Shown here piece by piece: positions 60,131 to 61,049 of a DNA stretch of 61,049 nucleotides (its first letter is position 1; each line of letters begins with the position of its first letter). The notes beneath the pieces were generated by a model, which worked only from the letters and a program-made list of their open reading frames with translations, was not told the DNA's origin and searched no databases. Made by a program: the position numbers and the translations under genes. This stretch comes from Deltaproteobacteria bacterium (GTDB lineage: Bacteria; Myxococcota_A; Polyangia; Polyangiales; JADJMO01): assembly GCA_016182965.1 (NCBI GenBank), contig JACPFM010000003.1:1-61049 (forward strand), given 5' to 3'.

Positions 60131-61049
60131 TCAGCCGGGGGCCGCGTTGGTCGCCCCGGGGGGCGCGTTTGGAAGCGTGGGGGGCGCATCTGCCGCCGCG
60201 GGGAGCTCGACCTCCACCGTCGTCCCGCTGCCCGCCTTCGAGCGGACGATGACCGCGCCGCCGTGCTGCTCCAGGATCTTGCGTACGATGGAGAGCCCGA
60301 GGCCGGTGCCGCCAGGCTTCGTGGTGAAGAACGGATCGAACAGGCGCGGGAGATCGGCTTCGGCGATGCCACCGCCGTCGTCGTGCACCTCGATGACCAC
60401 GCGGCCGCCGCGGGTGCGGGTGGTCATGCGCACGGTGCCGCCGCTCGGCGTCGCGTCGAGCGCGTTGACGAAGAGGTTGATGAACACCTGACGAAGCTTC
60501 TCGCGATCGCCGAGCACGCGCGCGTCCTTCGGGCCCTGCTCGACGCGCGAGGCGACGACGCCGCGCATCGACGCCTCGGCCTGGTGCAGCTCGATGACCG
60601 AGTCGAGGACCTCGCCGATCGGCACCGCCTCGCGCGCGAGACCGCGTGGGCGGGCCAGCTCGAGGAACTCGGTGAGCAGGCGGCCGAGGCGCTTGATCTC
60701 GCCGACGACGATCTGCACGCGATCGCGCATCGATGCGCGCGCGTCCTTGGAGGCGACCTCGCGATCGACCTGCTTGCCCAGCAGGTGCATCTGCAGCACG
60801 GCTGCGTTGAGGGGGTTGCGGATCTCGTGGGCGAGCCCGAGCGCGAGGGTGCCCATCGTGGAGAGAGCCTCGGCGTTGGCGGCGCGGCGCTCGAGCGCGC
60901 GGCGATCGGTGACGTCGACGCCGATGGCGAAGACCAGACGCTCGGAGGCGGCGTGATCCTCGGCGGCTTCGGACGAGAGGTGCCAGCGAACGATCCGCGT
61001 CGGGAACGGCGGGGCGGCGTCGTGGGAGATGAACGGGGCCTCGACCTCG
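60131..61049 (-). CDS. Sensor histidine kinase with PAS domain, partial (N-terminus off the right edge)
   Basis: 306 codons in the window; the frame is open to the edge. The edge-side part is the end of a PAS domain (PFPTRIVRWHLSSEAAEDHA, LVFAIGVDVTDRRALERRAA). Next HisKA with the H-box ALGLAHEIRNPLNAAVLQMH and HATPase_c with VFINLFVNALDATPSGG, DDGGGIAEAD, FDPFFTTKPGGTGLGLSIV, all intact. A short Ala/Pro tail ends it. A soluble or membrane kinase acting through an unlinked regulator. Confidence 0.9.
   Translation of the reverse strand, partial: EVEAPFISHDAAPPFPTRIVRWHLSSEAAEDHAASERLVFAIGVDVTDRRALERRAANAEALSTMGTLALGLAHEIRNPLNAAVLQMHLLGKQVDREVASKDARASMRDRVQIVVGEIKRLGRLLTEFLELARPRGLAREAVPIGEVLDSVIELHQAEASMRGVVASRVEQGPKDARVLGDREKLRQVFINLFVNALDATPSGGTVRMTTRTRGGRVVIEVHDDGGGIAEADLPRLFDPFFTTKPGGTGLGLSIVRKILEQHGGAVIVRSKAGSGTTVEVELPAAADAPPTLPNAPPGATNAAPG

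Overview
The window is about 61 kb of very GC-rich DNA with dense genes and strong G/C bias at third codon positions. It looks like a chromosome segment of a Myxococcota bacterium, probably a Polyangiales-type soil or marine myxobacterium. The signs are MYXO-CTERM-like sorting tails (40344..41003 and inside 43556..47776), many secreted lipoproteins with Asp/Ser/Thr-rich linkers, Cys-rich/Kelch/RCC1 surface proteins, a Ser/Thr kinase fused to a large ATPase, and a TRAP transporter with a TatT lipoprotein. I see no tRNA, rRNA or CRISPR array.

Layout. 1-4.6 kb: edge of an unidentified gene, a TonB-dependent receptor gene broken by a short internal inversion, a DUF2934 protein, a glutathione S-transferase, a MITE-like element and a TPR protein. 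4.7-10.6 kb: a sensor histidine kinase, then a stressosome operon (rsbR, rsbS, rsbT, and an ATPase fused to a PP2C-type phosphatase) followed by a two-receiver diguanylate cyclase, which suggests stress sensing feeding c-di-GMP. 10.7-15.3 kb: a small DUF2188-like protein, a DUF2238 membrane protein and a 1235-residue kinase-ATPase. 15.5-24.6 kb: glycogen to trehalose: malQ facing a coupled operon treY-glgX-treZ-zinc ribbon. 24.8-30.6 kb: small unknown proteins, a KGG stress protein, a degenerate receiver protein, a rhomboid-like membrane protein and a frame-broken diacylglycerol-kinase-like gene. 30.6-38.2 kb: HEAT lipoprotein, TatT and a TRAP transporter whose two membrane subunits are much longer than usual. 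38.4-43.5 kb: a HepT/MntA toxin-antitoxin pair, membrane and Cys-rich proteins and an Smr protein. 43.6-49.2 kb: two large secreted proteins, one an apparent in-frame fusion. 49.3-52.9 kb: PfkB kinase, MTA phosphorylase, cobalamin adenosyltransferase, CheR. 53.3-58.3 kb: three tandem lipoproteins. 58.4-61 kb: a secreted protein, a degenerate signal peptidase and a partial histidine kinase.

The intergenic DNA is the most unusual part. A heptamer of consensus GGTCSAA recurs as short tandem arrays in at least five gaps. There are two MITE-like elements whose ends touch a stop codon, a REP-like hairpin, a GCGNAC hexamer array and a three-copy segmental repeat. At least two genes (TonB receptor, lipid kinase) are broken, so either local decay or assembly error should be kept in mind.
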